From NCBI GenBank assembly GCA_003220855.1, contig QHTP01000103.1, positions 1 through 5,617 on the forward strand: a DNA stretch of 5,617 nt, written 5' to 3'. The number at the start of each line of letters is the position of its first letter. Position 1 is the first letter of the stretch. The notes beneath the pieces were generated by a model. It had not been told where the DNA came from. It was given only the letters and a program-made list of their open reading frames with translations, and did not search any database. Both the position numbers and the translations under genes were made by a program. Of this stretch, positions 5,360 through 5,617 are shown in pieces. The DNA is from Gemmatimonadota bacterium. GTDB taxonomy: Bacteria > Gemmatimonadota > Gemmatimonadetes > Gemmatimonadales > GWC2-71-9.

Positions 5360-5617
5360 GTGCGTCCCCTCGACGTAGCCGTCATCGCGGCCTACTGCGC
5401 CGCCGTCGTCGTCTTCGGCCTGGTGTTGTCGGGCCGCCAACGCGACGCGAGCGACTACTTCCTCGGCCACCGCGGGCTGCCCTGGTGGGCCATCATGCTG
5501 TCGATCGTCGCCACCGAAACGTCGTCGCTGACAGTGATTTCGATTCCCGGCATCGCGGCCCGCGGCGACCTTACGTTCCTGCAGCTCGCGCTCGGCTACC
5601 TGGTGGGGCGGATCGGT
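5360..5617 (+). CDS. Second sodium:solute symporter (SSS family), 5' end only
   Basis: Eighty-six codons are open from a GTG at 5360 to the right edge. The first hydrophobic segment (residues 4-24) is followed by SDYFLGHRGLPWWAIMLSIV, the family's conserved loop and second segment, and by ATETSSLTVISIPGIAARGD and a third segment starting TFLQLALGYLVGRI. This is clearly an SSS protein but from a different subgroup than the 593-residue symporter: the second segment reads ATETSSLTVISIPG rather than ATTFAADTPLVVTG. GTG 5360 is the best start because no ATG precedes the first membrane segment and no start codon was found in frame between the terminator and this site. No Shine-Dalgarno is visible (the upstream bases are pyrimidine-rich). 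It is 17 bp past the terminator T-run, leaving no room for a promoter in between. The substrate is unknown. Confidence 0.87.
   Translation, partial: MRPLDVAVIAAYCAAVVVFGLVLSGRQRDASDYFLGHRGLPWWAIMLSIVATETSSLTVISIPGIAARGDLTFLQLALGYLVGRIG

Overview
The window is a GC-rich, gene-dense chromosomal segment from a diderm (Gram-negative-type) bacterium. Supporting signs are two predicted lipoproteins, a Sec-exported protein, GTG starts, weak Shine-Dalgarno use and very short intergenic gaps. My best guess at the lineage is Gemmatimonadota or a nearby high-GC diderm phylum. That rests on overall style and protein flavour, not on a marker gene.

Layout from left to right: (1) on the minus strand, the first 37 codons of a Sec-exported protein whose mature N-terminus looks like the NamZ/DUF1343 exo-beta-N-acetylmuramidase family, running off the left edge; (2) on the plus strand, a complete GH3 beta-N-acetylglucosaminidase of the NagZ group, predicted lipoprotein, with a 12-bp 5'-end overlap against the first gene; (3) overlapping its stop by GTGA, a complete serine beta-lactamase-fold hydrolase, also a predicted lipoprotein, resembling the AmiE/YbbE muropeptide amidase group; (4) convergent to it with only 13 bp between stops, a 593-residue sodium:solute symporter on the minus strand; (5) after a 78-bp divergent gap with a recognisable promoter and a strong ribosome binding site for the plus-strand gene, an A-type iron-sulfur carrier (IscA/ErpA family); (6) a strong intrinsic terminator; (7) 17 bp after its T-run, the first 86 codons of a second, different sodium:solute symporter running off the right edge.

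The first three genes match, by family, the exported enzymes of the Bacillus subtilis muropeptide recovery cluster (namZ, nagZ, amiE). NamZ removes terminal MurNAc, NagZ removes terminal GlcNAc, and AmiE cleaves the MurNAc-L-Ala amide. All three appear exported here, so the work would be done in the periplasm or at the outer membrane. The adjacent sodium symporters are obvious candidates to import the released sugars or peptides, but their substrates are inferred from position only. The iron-sulfur gene appears to be an unrelated housekeeping gene between the two transporters. No RNA genes, mobile elements, CRISPR arrays or notable repeats were seen, and no stretch over 300 bp lacks a gene.
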